Virus record (IMG/VR): IMGVR_UViG_3300028883_000032
Span: 62,001-126,000 of that record
Origin: a virus
DNA: 64,000 nt
Direction: 5' to 3' (one strand)
Positions 6,832 through 16,418 of this stretch are shown here, in pieces. Below the pieces are notes generated by a model. The model was not told the DNA's origin. It worked only from the letters and a program-made list of their open reading frames with translations, and did no database searches. The translations under genes were made by a program, and so were the position numbers. How positions within the stretch are numbered: position 1 is the stretch's first letter; each line of letters opens with the position of its first letter.

Positions 6832-8584
6832 CAATGAATCCGCAATATCGTTTGACATTGAAACAAATTCACTGGACCCACGTTTAGGAGACATTTTGTC
6901 GATTCAAGTCGGTACTTATGATCGACAATATGTTATTAAAGTTCACAGTTTTACTAAAACCCAACTAAAACCCTTATTTAGAGTATTGGAAGATGAGGAT
7001 TACTTAATTTTAGGTCACAACTTAAAATTTGATTTCCAATGGATATATCACCATTATGGTGTAGTATTAAATAATGTTTATGACACTTATATTATTGAAG
7101 GCATACTTAACAAAGGAATGCACAACCACCGGTTAAACCTGAATGCCGTATTGGAGGTTTATGTACATGGGGTTGATCTTGACAAGGGAGAGCGCAAAAC
7201 CTTCGTAAACCGGTTACCATTCGAAGACTTTACTGAAAAGCAGATAGAGTATAGTGCCCTAGATGTTAAATTCCTATCAAAAATATATAAGGGTCAAATT
7301 AAATTAGCTCGTGAATATCAATGCGAGGCATTGGTGTGGTTGGAATGTGATGCTGTTATTCCAACGGCAATGATGGAATATAATGGGATTTATATAGATC
7401 AAAAGCATTGGCTTAGTTTGTCTAATGTGGCCCGCGAAGCGGCCGATAAAGCTAAAGAAGTATTGGACGAATATTTTAAAGATGTGAATTTGGGAAATCA
7501 GCTGAGCTTGTTTGATTACCCCATGATAAACTACGATTCTCCAGCACAAATGAAACGAGCTTTATCAGACTTACTTGAAAAAGACATAGAAAGTACTGGT
7601 AAAGAGGAACTTATGAAGTTGGACCATCCAGCAGCTAGGGCTCTTCTTGATTACAGAGAGCAGTCCAAATTAATAGCAGCGTTTGGTCCAGAGTACCTTC
7701 GTAAATATATACACCCGATTACAAATAGAATTCATTCTCAGATAGATCAACTAGGTGCAGATTCTGGAAGATTTTCTTGTCGCCGACCAAATTTAATGCA
7801 GATTCCTCACTTACAAATTTATAGGGAAGCCTTCTGCGTTGAAGATCCTATATTAAGGCGTATGATAGCAGCAGATTATTCTGGGTGTGAACTAAGGCTA
7901 ATTGCCGAATTAAGCGGTGAGGAAGAGTGGATATTTTGCCTCAAAAAGGGCTATGACATGCATAGCTATGTTGCCGCTTTGCTATTTGATCTTGACTATC
8001 ATAAAATAACAGAAAACAATAAAATAAAATCTGAATTTAAAGAGTTTCGTCTTAAGGCAAAAAGCATTAATTTCGGTGTAGCTTATGGCATGGGACCGGG
8101 ACGATTGGCAATAAGCTTAAAAATAAGCTTCGAAGAGGCGGCCGCACTGCTTGATAAATTCTGGGAGAAATTTCCAAAGATAAAACGACTTCTAGACAGA
8201 TTAGTAAGAGAGGGAATAAACAACGGATACGCACAATCTCCTCTAGACGGAAGACGGCGTTGGTTACTAGACTTCAATACTCGTGTTCCAAGAGAAAGAG
8301 CACACGCTGGCAATATTTGTAAAAACTTACCATTTCAAGGAGGTAACGCCAGCATTATTAAGCGTGCAATGTGTCTTATCCAAGATAAGTTTTTTGAACA
8401 TCCTGAATGGGAAGCAAAACTTTTATTGTGCGTACACGATGAAATTATTGCTACATGCAAAAAAGATAACAGTGAAACAGTAAAAGAAGTTATCGAGAAG
8501 TGCATGCTTGAAGCAGCATACTTGTTTGTAGACAAAGTACCGATGGAAGTAGATGTTGAATTAGGCAAGCATTGGATACACTAA
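6749..8584 (+). CDS. DNA polymerase I (family A) with 3'-5' exonuclease domain
   Basis: N-terminal proofreading domain: SFDIETNSLD (Exo I), GHNLKFDF (Exo II), YSALDV (Exo III). C-terminal polymerase: DYSGCELRLIAEL (motif A), KAKSINFGVAYGMG (motif B), LCVHDEIIA (motif C). No 5'-3' exonuclease domain, as in T7-type phage replicases. The start is uncertain: TTG 6749 begins just before the first conserved residues, while an in-frame ATG at 6644 would overlap the 3D gene by nearly 190 bases and read through its conserved core. Likely the replicative polymerase. Confidence 0.93.
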   Translation: MSPQLTIQKTWNYVTTIEDLKECILFCSNESAISFDIETNSLDPRLGDILSIQVGTYDRQYVIKVHSFTKTQLKPLFRVLEDEDYLILGHNLKFDFQWIYHHYGVVLNNVYDTYIIEGILNKGMHNHRLNLNAVLEVYVHGVDLDKGERKTFVNRLPFEDFTEKQIEYSALDVKFLSKIYKGQIKLAREYQCEALVWLECDAVIPTAMMEYNGIYIDQKHWLSLSNVAREAADKAKEVLDEYFKDVNLGNQLSLFDYPMINYDSPAQMKRALSDLLEKDIESTGKEELMKLDHPAARALLDYREQSKLIAAFGPEYLRKYIHPITNRIHSQIDQLGADSGRFSCRRPNLMQIPHLQIYREAFCVEDPILRRMIAADYSGCELRLIAELSGEEEWIFCLKKGYDMHSYVAALLFDLDYHKITENNKIKSEFKEFRLKAKSINFGVAYGMGPGRLAISLKISFEEAAALLDKFWEKFPKIKRLLDRLVREGINNGYAQSPLDGRRRWLLDFNTRVPRERAHAGNICKNLPFQGGNASIIKRAMCLIQDKFFEHPEWEAKLLLCVHDEIIATCKKDNSETVKEVIEKCMLEAAYLFVDKVPMEVDVELGKHWIH

Positions 8585-8596
8585 CCAAGGATAATT

Positions 8597-9295
8597 ATGC
8601 CAAACAACGTACTAAATAAATTACGAATTGAGGGCCCAAAATTTCGAATTCAGGAAGTTTGGGATTTTTTACGTACCACGGACGACGACGGCGAAACTCA
8701 CCCAATTAGTTTCAATAAATTAGTCCCAATGCCAAAGTCTCTAAAATGTAAAGATGGAAGCTATGGGGATTTAGCCTATCGAGTATTATTTAAAGAATCC
8801 TTGCCGGGAGACATGTGGTTGGACGAGGATAATGAAGAAGAGGAAAAATTTTATTCCATGTCAAGGATGATAAGAAATGAGGCAACAATACTAGCACATC
8901 AATATCGAGAGAATATTTTAAAATACGGACATAAAACGTGGTATGGGTGGAGCATAACTAATTGGGGCACAAAGTGGGATGCCTATGACCAAATGTTAGA
9001 TGGCGATACGTTGATGTTTAATACGGCGTGGTCAGGAGTACCAAAAATAATAGAAAAGATATCTGAAAAATTTCCAGACTTAACACTTCACTACCAATTT
9101 GCGGATGAAGACATAGGATGTAATGTTGGAGATATGACTTTTTACGGAGGAAGATGTGTTGACGACACTTCACCGAAAAATCAAACAAAAGCTGCTTATG
9201 ACCTAGCTTTTGAACTAAGACCAGGGGCCAATAGCTATTACAGGCTTGTAAATGGTGAATGGAAATACGACGACGACTGGGAAATAAACCAATAA
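8597..9295 (+). CDS. Api92-like (ferredoxin-fold) phage protein
   Basis: The pattern MPNNVLNKLRIEG, ISFNKLVPMPKSL near residue 40 and YGWSITNWGTKWDAYD near residue 118 is characteristic of the Api92-like/DUF1281 family, found widely in phages and plasmids with unknown function. 232 aa is a normal length. It sits directly behind the DNA polymerase. Confidence 0.75.
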   Translation: MPNNVLNKLRIEGPKFRIQEVWDFLRTTDDDGETHPISFNKLVPMPKSLKCKDGSYGDLAYRVLFKESLPGDMWLDEDNEEEEKFYSMSRMIRNEATILAHQYRENILKYGHKTWYGWSITNWGTKWDAYDQMLDGDTLMFNTAWSGVPKIIEKISEKFPDLTLHYQFADEDIGCNVGDMTFYGGRCVDDTSPKNQTKAAYDLAFELRPGANSYYRLVNGEWKYDDDWEINQ

Positions 9296-9302
9296 ATCCG
9301 CA

Positions 9303-9944
9303 ATGCTATTAGATGCGTTAACAAAACTAGAATCTTGCAATTTACGTGACCTAACAAGATCATTAAGACATGATGGTCTGTGTAGAATATATGAGAGCTT
9401 ACCAGCATCGAAATGGGTTAACATTTTTAACCTAGATGGAGAAGTACAAAGCGGTTTATACAACGAAGTAAGATTGTACAATTTGAAAAGCAAGAGTTTT
9501 AAGCACGGAGAGTTCCTGCAATACCGCCTTTCTGCGACATTTTTAAAAAATAATTTAGATGAGGTGTTGTCTGAATGTATAATAAAAGCTCTTGAAGCCT
9601 GTTCATGTATATCAAAATTCAATTTAAATATAAAACACACTGTAAACAATGATGATTATGAAATGTTGGGGCATGAATTCCATAACCGGAATTTTCGAAC
9701 AGTTCTTACAAGTCCCGATCGACAACATTTAATAAATAGCTGGACTTATGATCTTGGGATGAAGGTATACACTAGTGGGAAACTACAGTTTGGCACCATG
9801 TACCTATTAACTCCAACCGCTATTAAGGCCTATTCTATTAATGGCCCACAAATTAACCGCGATAATGATAGATTTTGGGCAAATTACCACATGGGAGCAA
9901 ACGTGGATGCTTTGCAAGTTACTAAACTAAAATTTAACGAATAG
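9303..9944 (+). CDS. Hypothetical protein (213 aa)
   Basis: Begins MLLDALTKLESCNLRDLTRSL. Soluble, mixed alpha/beta, rich in Asn, Lys and Tyr. No family recognised. It lacks an obvious Shine-Dalgarno sequence, seven bases after the Api92-like gene. Confidence 0.65.
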   Translation: MLLDALTKLESCNLRDLTRSLRHDGLCRIYESLPASKWVNIFNLDGEVQSGLYNEVRLYNLKSKSFKHGEFLQYRLSATFLKNNLDEVLSECIIKALEACSCISKFNLNIKHTVNNDDYEMLGHEFHNRNFRTVLTSPDRQHLINSWTYDLGMKVYTSGKLQFGTMYLLTPTAIKAYSINGPQINRDNDRFWANYHMGANVDALQVTKLKFNE

Positions 9945-9949
9945 AACTC

Positions 9950-10150
9950 ATGGAAAATAATATGCCATTACATAAAAAAGTAGACTGTGGGAAATGTCCA
10001 GTTTGTGGAAGCAAACTCAAAATAGAGGCGACTAGAGTCCCGGGAGTAAATGTAAGAATGGGAAGCCGATTTTTTGGTACATGGCGAGATCAAATATACT
10101 GCGAGCAATGCCAGATAATTTTTAGAGACAAACCAAGAACTAATAAGTGA
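9950..10150 (+). CDS. Small zinc-ribbon protein (66 aa)
   Basis: Two CxxC pairs, CGKCPVCGSK (about residues 13-21) and YCEQCQ (about 51-55), form a probable zinc ribbon. Such small proteins in phages often bind nucleic acid or RNA polymerase, but the role here is unknown. ATG 9950 or 9962 could be the start. It overlaps the dNMP kinase start by four bases. Confidence 0.7.
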   Translation: MENNMPLHKKVDCGKCPVCGSKLKIEATRVPGVNVRMGSRFFGTWRDQIYCEQCQIIFRDKPRTNK

Positions 10151-10788
10151 ACGTAATGATCATTGGGCCAATGGCCAGCGGTAAAACATCCGCGGCGAAC
10201 CATCTTGTAGAAAAATTTGGGTTTAAGTGTATATCATTAGCTGGCCCAATAAAAGACATGGAAAGTAAAATAGACAATGCAGTAGGTATAGCTGATTTTA
10301 CTGACATAATATTTCCCCACTTCTCTGGAATTAGAGAATTCGGAGATTCCCACATCTCCAAAATGGTTAAGGTTCTACAAGAAGCGAAAGAAATAGAAAG
10401 AGAAGAGCCGAAACCACGTAAAAGGCTGCAATTCATCGGAACTGAAGGTGGGCGCCAAAGAATACACCCAGACATTTGGATAAAAATACTTCGTAATACC
10501 ATAAATAAATCTCCTTCAAACACCCAATGGGTTATTGATGATGTAAGATTTATAAATGAGTTTAATTCTCTTAATGACCTATTTCTACCCATAAAATTAA
10601 CAGTATCCAAAAAAGTCCAACTGCAGAGGTTGAGAAATTTATACCCTAACTTTGATGGTAGTGTATTACGACACTCGTCTGAACTGGATTTTTACAAAAT
10701 GGAAGTTGGACGAAAATACATCGTAAATGCAAATGTCCCCCTTGAACGAATGAATTTGGATATAGAAACAAAACTAGGATTAAAATGA
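10147..10788 (+). CDS. Deoxynucleoside monophosphate kinase
   Basis: Walker A GPMASGKTS at residues 7-15, then LQFIGTEGGRQRI near residue 98 and WVIDDVRFINE near residue 128, the arrangement seen in phage dNMP kinases (T4 gp1-like). Reaction of the family: ATP-dependent phosphorylation of dNMPs to dNDPs for DNA synthesis. GTG 10147 or ATG 10156 may be the start. Its stop overlaps the HAD gene (ATGA). Confidence 0.8.
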   Translation: MNVMIIGPMASGKTSAANHLVEKFGFKCISLAGPIKDMESKIDNAVGIADFTDIIFPHFSGIREFGDSHISKMVKVLQEAKEIEREEPKPRKRLQFIGTEGGRQRIHPDIWIKILRNTINKSPSNTQWVIDDVRFINEFNSLNDLFLPIKLTVSKKVQLQRLRNLYPNFDGSVLRHSSELDFYKMEVGRKYIVNANVPLERMNLDIETKLGLK

Positions 10789-11492
10789 TACAATATTATA
10801 TAGACTGTGATGGGGTAACTTTTCATTATGTTGAACCTTTTTTGGATTTTATCAATGACTTGATGGGTAAAAAACTATACAGCGCCAAACAAATTACCCA
10901 ATATAATATCCCGTCATGCCTTGGAATGCCAGATAGAGAATTTTTTGCATATTTGAATAAATATGTGGAAAAGCAAAAATTTGCTTCCCAGCCTTTTATG
11001 GATGGGGCTATCGAGGGCATTTTTCATATTATTTCAAATACAAGAAAAACCGGCAGTGTAAACTATATTACTGTGAGACCTATTGGAGCTTACTTACAAA
11101 CTATAAAAAGCATAAGAGGTTTTTTCAAGACCCTTATTAAAAGGTTTTACAATGAGGATTTGGTACTTCCTGAAGATTTTTATAGACTGCTTTTGGGTAA
11201 CTATAATGGAACCCCAAAATGGAAAATAATAAAGGTGTTAAATGAGGGATCAAGCGCGTCTGTATTGATAGACGACAACCCAGAGTTTATCCATGAAGTT
11301 ATGGAACACTGCCCGGAAACTCTAACAATTTGGTTTAATCATAAAGGTTTTCTAAAAAACACCTGTCACGCTCATGTTAAAGTACAAAGCTGGGACGAGG
11401 TAATAGATATACTTGGAGACGACATTAAACCCGAAACAATCAATAAATTAAAGACTGCTTCGGGTTTCGGTGAACAGCTGTCTATTCTATAA
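10785..11492 (+). CDS. HAD-family 5'(3')-deoxyribonucleotidase-like phosphatase
   Basis: YIDCDGVTF at residues 4-12 supplies the HAD nucleophile motif; YITVRP near residue 96 fits motif II, KWKII near residue 143 motif III, and SVLIDDNPEFI near residue 155 motif IV. The pattern matches nucleotidase-type HAD phosphatases. It follows a dNMP kinase with an ATGA overlap, suggesting joint control of nucleotide pools. Last gene before a strong terminator. Confidence 0.75.
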   Translation: MIQYYIDCDGVTFHYVEPFLDFINDLMGKKLYSAKQITQYNIPSCLGMPDREFFAYLNKYVEKQKFASQPFMDGAIEGIFHIISNTRKTGSVNYITVRPIGAYLQTIKSIRGFFKTLIKRFYNEDLVLPEDFYRLLLGNYNGTPKWKIIKVLNEGSSASVLIDDNPEFIHEVMEHCPETLTIWFNHKGFLKNTCHAHVKVQSWDEVIDILGDDIKPETINKLKTASGFGEQLSIL

Positions 11493-11520
11493 AATACCCC
11501 TCGTTGAGGGGTATTTTTTT
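11491..11520. terminator. Bidirectional intrinsic terminator
   Basis: Perfect stem ATACCCCTC/GAGGGGTAT with a GTT loop, A-run on the left and T-run on the right, between convergent genes. It can end transcription from both strands. Confidence 0.92.
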
Positions 11521-12148
11521 AGCCTGAAATGACTCCCATACTACAAGCCAATAAACCTACATTCTCCACAAGAACAGTCCTATCAGATGCGAAGGATATG
11601 TTATGTTGATAAACATATGCATCTTCAAGATAAAAAGCTCCCATAAAGTTATATTCCCCATCAAACAGAGCAAACATTATGTCCGTTGGTTTGTTTAGGA
11701 ATTCCGAAGCCAAGTTAATGATGAATGTTTTATTCCCATCAAATGTAAATCCAAAATTCGGGTATTCGCCAAAATCTAGAGTTGTCTCGAGTTCATCGGG
11801 ACCTATAGGATAAAGAGAACCTATTAAGGAGTCCCCGTCAATTAACAACCTCCCCAAATTTGCATTTATTATTGTTCTTCCGGGAATTATATAAGACTGG
11901 TAAGAACCAAGTTCAAACAGTTGAATTAATTTCTTGTTCTGCTGTATTTGTGCTGTCTGGACGACACCAATGGCATTAAAGTCATTTATTGTAGGTGGAG
12001 TACCGATCCGTTCGCCATCTGCTGTGTGCTGTCTAGCACCGACAACTATTAACGTCGAATTTAATAAAGTTTTACCAGTTTTAATGTCAGGATTAACATG
12101 GCCACTAGAGCGGCCAACTAAGTCGCTCCAGTTGGCTACGGTAATCAT
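11519..12148 (-). CDS. Virion protein, tail-tube-like paralogue 2
   Basis: 209 aa, clearly paralogous to the upstream neighbour: both share the order NWxxxVG...IVxxAR, AIGVxQxAxxxQNKxLxQLFELGS, PGRTxxxANLxRxxIDGDSL, FxINLASEFxxxPxDxxF and MGxFYLxDAYxxxHxIS. Placed directly behind the sheath and first tube-like gene, it is most likely a tail tube or tube-terminator protein. Its stop codon lies inside the bidirectional terminator. Confidence 0.65.
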   Translation of the reverse strand: MITVANWSDLVGRSSGHVNPDIKTGKTLLNSTLIVVGARQHTADGERIGTPPTINDFNAIGVVQTAQIQQNKKLIQLFELGSYQSYIIPGRTIINANLGRLLIDGDSLIGSLYPIGPDELETTLDFGEYPNFGFTFDGNKTFIINLASEFLNKPTDIMFALFDGEYNFMGAFYLEDAYVYQHNISFASDRTVLVENVGLLACSMGVISG

Positions 12149-12166
12149 ATATTAGGCTCTGGTTTA

Positions 12167-12826
12167 TTATACAGATTGTACCGATTGTATAGAATTTGCC
12201 CTTAACGAACAACTTTCTAACACAACTGTTTGTTGCGAAGCCACGGAGATTTGGTGACTTTGTAGATACGCATCTTTCAAGTAAAAACCGCCCATTAATT
12301 CGTGGTCCCCATCATTAAACCAAAATGCTAAATCGATGGGATTATCAAAGAACTCTGACGCCAAGTTTATAAGGAAAGAATGTCCTTGAGGTGTATCAAA
12401 TCCAGGGTCTGAAGTCATTTGACCTGCAGTTCCAGCCGAAAATCCATTTTCATCAGTTGGGTACATTATGGCCATTAAACTATCACCATCAATCATAATA
12501 CGTGATAGGTTAGCTTGAACAACAGTTCGTCCAGGAACAAAGTATGATGCTCTTGACCCTAATTCGAATAATTGTGCTAGCTGTTTATTCTGAACTACGG
12601 AGGCATTTTGAATAACTCCGATGGCCATGAAACTTCCTGGACCATCGGTATTATCCCCCGGTACAGCCACTGACCCCACCCCGTTCTCAACTGTTACATT
12701 AACTTTACGGGCCGCAATAACAATAGTTTGAGCGGATGTAAATTGTTTGCCATTGGTTATTAAATCATCAACATGGACATCATTTTTTCCAATAACACTA
12801 GTTGTCCAATCATTTACTGTACGCAT
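12167..12826 (-). CDS. Tail tube protein (paralogue 1)
   Basis: 219 aa, the first gene after the tail sheath, the usual place of the major tail tube protein in myoviruses. The core shared with the downstream paralogue includes QNKQLAQLFELGS and VPGRTVVQANLSRIMIDGDS. The assignment rests on gene order and size rather than a motif I can name. Confidence 0.65.
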   Translation of the reverse strand: MRTVNDWTTSVIGKNDVHVDDLITNGKQFTSAQTIVIAARKVNVTVENGVGSVAVPGDNTDGPGSFMAIGVIQNASVVQNKQLAQLFELGSRASYFVPGRTVVQANLSRIMIDGDSLMAIMYPTDENGFSAGTAGQMTSDPGFDTPQGHSFLINLASEFFDNPIDLAFWFNDGDHELMGGFYLKDAYLQSHQISVASQQTVVLESCSLRANSIQSVQSV

Positions 12827-12843
12827 ATTTATTTATCCTTTGG

Positions 12844-14427
12844 TTAGAAACCAACTGTAAAGCTGATTTTGTTAACAGGGAACTTTACCTCAACATCAAT
12901 ATTTGCGTATACGGTGTCATCTTCTGAGTAAAGTGTTACCAATGTAAATGAGTTGAGAACTCCTTCACGAACCAAATGCTTACCTACAGCAGTTATTGTT
13001 GTTGCCAATAGTTTCAAGAAGCTCGGACTAATAACGTTACGACCAATCAAACCGGATACAGAACTACGAAGGAATTTACCAGTATAATCCAGAGAAGCTC
13101 TAATTGAGTCCTCTTGACGCTTTGTGTCACTGCGATCTGTAGATAATTGGTGTCTTGTTACAATGGGAGCATTTTTAGTTACTTGGTACAGCCACCAAGT
13201 TCCCCCACCTGCCGCAGTATCTATCTGAGTTTCACTTAAGAAATCAGATGCATACTTAAGTCTTGCCGCACCGCTTAATGGTAAATTTGTGAGAGGCTGT
13301 TGTGGTGCAACTCCCGAACGGCGTCCAGCAGCCATTGCAGCGCCATAATAAGATGGTAATGGAATCAAAACATTGACAAAAAACTTATCACTGTCAATTA
13401 GTTGTTGGCGAACGGTTTCCGTAATTTCAGTATCTGCATATAAAATTGTACCGTCGCTAAGCGTAACACGTTCTTCCAATAAAGCGTTTAATGCCAACGA
13501 CCCATTAATATTATTTATATAGTTTGTTGTAAGTTGAGACACGTGCCATCTAACAGAAAAATATAAGGTGTCAGGGTATACCCAACGAGCACGTTCCTGT
13601 AAATTACTTATAGCCGCGGACTTTATATTTTGCATTGTCTTTGTTTTACCGCCTGAATCTACCAATGCTGCGGTTGTAGCGACATCGTCAGAATCTACCC
13701 ATGAGATGGTATTTCCGAAGAAAACTATACGCTCTTTCTTTGCCGCGGTTGCGCTCATGTTTACACAATGAGTTTGCCAAGTTCCACGTATAGTAGTATT
13801 AGTGGTGAGTGGTGCAAAGGCATAAGGTTCTGTTTGTAGTGCAAAAGCCTCCTGTGCCTCCTCGTGATCCGTGGCTGTTTGACCGTCAACACCATAGCCA
13901 TAGACTGCTTTACCAGCGTTATTTAGTGCCAGCCTTAATCCGAATGCTAGTGGGTTAAGAGGATCGATCTTACCACACCTGTTTGTCACATCATCCAAAC
14001 TTTCAAACAACACCACACTATTTACATTGGTGCGTAATTCACGCCAACCAATCAGTATTGATCCACCATCATAAGTACTTCCTAAAGAACCACTGATGGT
14101 TACATCGGTACCGTCTGGATTAACATAAAATTCTGTTGTATCCAAAGGTTTACGTGCGCCAAGAGTGCTAACAACGTCGACATAAACACTTTCTGTGTCC
14201 ACATTCGTACCATCACCAATAAGGCCCGAAAATGATACCGTAGTTCCAGTGGAATTATTGTAAGTATCTGGGTACGAATCCTTATATACAGAATCCGGAT
14301 TTTCTGTAATTTCGTGTACGTAGTAGCATTCACCAACAATCGCTGCTGGCAATAATGGAGTGTCAAGGTTAGGTGCCGCAGTCTTTTGAACGTAAGTTAC
14401 TTCGGAACCTGGTTTTGTGTAAGCCAT
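12844..14427 (-). CDS. Contractile tail sheath protein
   Basis: 527 aa beginning MAYTKPGSEVTYVQKTA, with the N-terminal extension typical of sheath proteins and a C-terminal domain ending DVEVKFPVNKISFTVGF, the beta-strand-rich end seen in sheath proteins. The middle DAAAGGGTWWLYQVTKN-like region and the NVISPSFLKLLATTITAV segment also fit. Defines the phage as a myovirus. Strong Shine-Dalgarno AGGAG upstream of ATG. Confidence 0.85.
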   Translation of the reverse strand: MAYTKPGSEVTYVQKTAAPNLDTPLLPAAIVGECYYVHEITENPDSVYKDSYPDTYNNSTGTTVSFSGLIGDGTNVDTESVYVDVVSTLGARKPLDTTEFYVNPDGTDVTISGSLGSTYDGGSILIGWRELRTNVNSVVLFESLDDVTNRCGKIDPLNPLAFGLRLALNNAGKAVYGYGVDGQTATDHEEAQEAFALQTEPYAFAPLTTNTTIRGTWQTHCVNMSATAAKKERIVFFGNTISWVDSDDVATTAALVDSGGKTKTMQNIKSAAISNLQERARWVYPDTLYFSVRWHVSQLTTNYINNINGSLALNALLEERVTLSDGTILYADTEITETVRQQLIDSDKFFVNVLIPLPSYYGAAMAAGRRSGVAPQQPLTNLPLSGAARLKYASDFLSETQIDTAAGGGTWWLYQVTKNAPIVTRHQLSTDRSDTKRQEDSIRASLDYTGKFLRSSVSGLIGRNVISPSFLKLLATTITAVGKHLVREGVLNSFTLVTLYSEDDTVYANIDVEVKFPVNKISFTVGF

Positions 14428-14450
14428 GTCTTACTCCTATAAGTTAACTA

Positions 14451-15080
14451 TTAATAGTTTTGATATAAATTCGATTGGTGCGTTTTTGGTTTTAGGGTTT
14501 TTGATAGAGTACGAATACCTAAACTGCCTAAAGCCATACCACCGGCGGCAGCAGGTGCTAATCCCCACAAAGCGGCTTCGCTTAGAGCTTTTTTAGGAGA
14601 ATCTCCAGATGCTAAACTCATTCCTCCCCATGCAGCACCGCTTATAGCACTTGCTGAAGTTAGCGGACTTCGTAATAAACCAAGAGCCGATCTTTGACGT
14701 ACCATCTTGGTTTTCGGGTTTACTTTATATTTTAAACCTAAAGCTTCATTTTTAAACCAATTACCTACGCCTTTGTCTTGCATATATTTTAGGTGACCAG
14801 CAGTTTCTCCTGCCCATGCCCTTGGATTAAACATCCCTTTAAACCCAATACCCTCACTCACCGCACCTTTTAATTTTACACCGGTATCTTTATATCCCCA
14901 AATACCTATACTTGGTGAGCGGCGTTTAAGTTGGTTACTAACACCTAAAAAATTATGTCGTTCGTATCCAGATGCCAATCTATTTATAATAGACCCAGAT
15001 TGTTTGCCGCGTACTAAAAATCTCCCCAAACTTTGTACAAGGCCCGCCTCTTTTTCTATACTAAAATAAGGTTTTTGCAT
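14451..15080 (-). CDS. Gly/Ala-rich basic virion-region protein
   Basis: 209 aa, basic N-terminal half, C-terminal small-residue helices (GAAWGGMSLASG, APAAAGGMALGSLG) that could insert in a membrane. Carries the recurrent EKEAG motif at residues 9-13, also found in many proteins of this region. It abuts the upstream gene (shared base 15080). Function unknown; possibly an internal or ejected virion protein. Confidence 0.65.
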   Translation of the reverse strand: MQKPYFSIEKEAGLVQSLGRFLVRGKQSGSIINRLASGYERHNFLGVSNQLKRRSPSIGIWGYKDTGVKLKGAVSEGIGFKGMFNPRAWAGETAGHLKYMQDKGVGNWFKNEALGLKYKVNPKTKMVRQRSALGLLRSPLTSASAISGAAWGGMSLASGDSPKKALSEAALWGLAPAAAGGMALGSLGIRTLSKTLKPKTHQSNLYQNY

Positions 15081-16141
15081 TAATCAAAACTCGCTTCATT
15101 AGTAGTAGTTAGATCAAAAATAACATCGGCCAACACGTAGTATCCGTATATACCTCCCGGCAGAGCAAATTCAGTTTCTATACCATCAACGTCTAAAGTT
15201 GCAATAGTTTCATCTAGAGTTGTTGCATTAGTATAAGTAACTGACCAAGTTACCGTACCATTGGGAACGTACCCTCTTGTTTTGAAGCTGGCACTTTGTC
15301 CGGGTTTTGGCTCTGTACCGTCATCTGGGCCTGTGGTACTTACTAAACCACTAACCATAAAATATTCTGGAACCGGGGCAGTAGTAAATTCTAATAGTCC
15401 TGATGAATTTACTTCGTAGTCCTCGGTCTCTACAAGCGTTACCGTAAATTCTTGTTCGGTTCCAGTATCCACCCAACCACCAACTGTGTTCTGCCCTTCA
15501 ATATAGGACCACACGTTGTTTATATCCTGATCTTCAGGAAGGTGGTTAGCTGTATAACTTACAACTATTTTATTTTGTTTTGGCATTTTTTCGAGGCCAA
15601 TTTGCATCGAAAAATCTACCTGAATGGGTACTGCGACAAAAACTTCGCGTTCTCTATTGTGCAGTCGTGTTTCTTCGCCTACATTGATATTATGTATTTG
15701 ATGAACACCTGCTCTCCTAAACTCCTCTTTGAAAGAAGTAAGAGCATTTGATACTATATTAGCTAGTTCTTCTGCTTCTAATCCGTTTTGGGATATACAT
15801 GTAAGAGTAACAGAAGTTCTAATTAAATCAGTATAAGTTTTGTTATTAGTCTCCATGTTAAATGAAGCAAGCTGATTAATACAGGTCTGCATTAGTTGCA
15901 TTGGGCCACGTGATAATATAATGGCCGGTCTTGGGTCCATGTGACCAGTATTATACGAAAACTTATCTAATATAATTAGCGGGGTATTTGTAAAGTCCGA
16001 TCTCCAATAAAATCTTGGCTCTATTGATTCATAAGTACTAAACCAAGATTGCATAAAAGATAGAAATATCTTCTTTGCCTTTAATGAATAATTGCCTATT
16101 ACGCCTGCAAAGTAAGCAGGATTTTTGTTTATGGTGCTCAT
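15080..16141 (-). CDS. Virion protein, neck/tail-completion candidate
   Basis: 353 aa. The N-terminal 200 residues look like a compact alpha/beta domain (REVFVAVPIQVDFSMQIG); the C-terminal 150 residues are Thr/Ser-rich beta sandwich-like repeats, as in phage Ig-like domains. Its place just upstream of the sheath suggests a tail completion or neck protein. No diagnostic motif seen. Confidence 0.6.
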   Translation of the reverse strand: MSTINKNPAYFAGVIGNYSLKAKKIFLSFMQSWFSTYESIEPRFYWRSDFTNTPLIILDKFSYNTGHMDPRPAIILSRGPMQLMQTCINQLASFNMETNNKTYTDLIRTSVTLTCISQNGLEAEELANIVSNALTSFKEEFRRAGVHQIHNINVGEETRLHNREREVFVAVPIQVDFSMQIGLEKMPKQNKIVVSYTANHLPEDQDINNVWSYIEGQNTVGGWVDTGTEQEFTVTLVETEDYEVNSSGLLEFTTAPVPEYFMVSGLVSTTGPDDGTEPKPGQSASFKTRGYVPNGTVTWSVTYTNATTLDETIATLDVDGIETEFALPGGIYGYYVLADVIFDLTTTNEASFD

Positions 16142-16329
16142 AAAGCTTTCTCAATGGGAACTGTTTCTCCATTCAAACTCTTTGGTACTAGATTTAAATA
16201 ATCGTCAACGAATGAAGTCACCTCCTCCACAGGAGCATTTGGGTATTCTTCGATAAGCTTATTCTTCGCACCTATCCTTAAATTAATTTCTGTGCCAAAA
16301 ATGTTGATATTAAATTCTTTTATACGCAT
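16138..16329 (-). CDS. Small hypothetical protein (63 aa)
   Basis: Begins MRIKEFNINIFGTEINLRIG and overlaps the next gene by four bases (ATGA). A consensus promoter ends only about 14 bases upstream of the ATG, so the mRNA leader would be very short, and no Shine-Dalgarno sequence is visible. First gene of the sheath/tube transcript. Confidence 0.65.
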   Translation of the reverse strand: MRIKEFNINIFGTEINLRIGAKNKLIEEYPNAPVEEVTSFVDDYLNLVPKSLNGETVPIEKAL

Positions 16330-16342
16330 GGCAATCTATATC

Positions 16343-16371
16343 AATATAAACTTATTTTCAAGGTTTGTCAA
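16343..16371 (-). promoter_or_regulatory. Sigma-70-type promoter for tail genes
   Basis: Read on the - strand: AC-TTGACA, 17-base spacer, TATATT. Same arrangement as five other - strand promoters in the window. Overlapping region also borders the divergent ATAAGA box at 16379. Confidence 0.8.
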
Positions 16372-16378
16372 GTATTAC

Positions 16379-16388
16379 GGAATAAGAA
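16379..16388 (+). promoter_or_regulatory. ATAAGA-class phage promoter box
   Basis: GGAATAAGAA followed by AGTATGG. One of 13 + strand copies of GGNATAAGAW, each at the head of a short transcription unit. Here it precedes the 113-aa + strand gene. Confidence 0.75.
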
Positions 16389-16418
16389 AGTATGGTTAAC
16401 TTACTCGGGAGACGTAAC

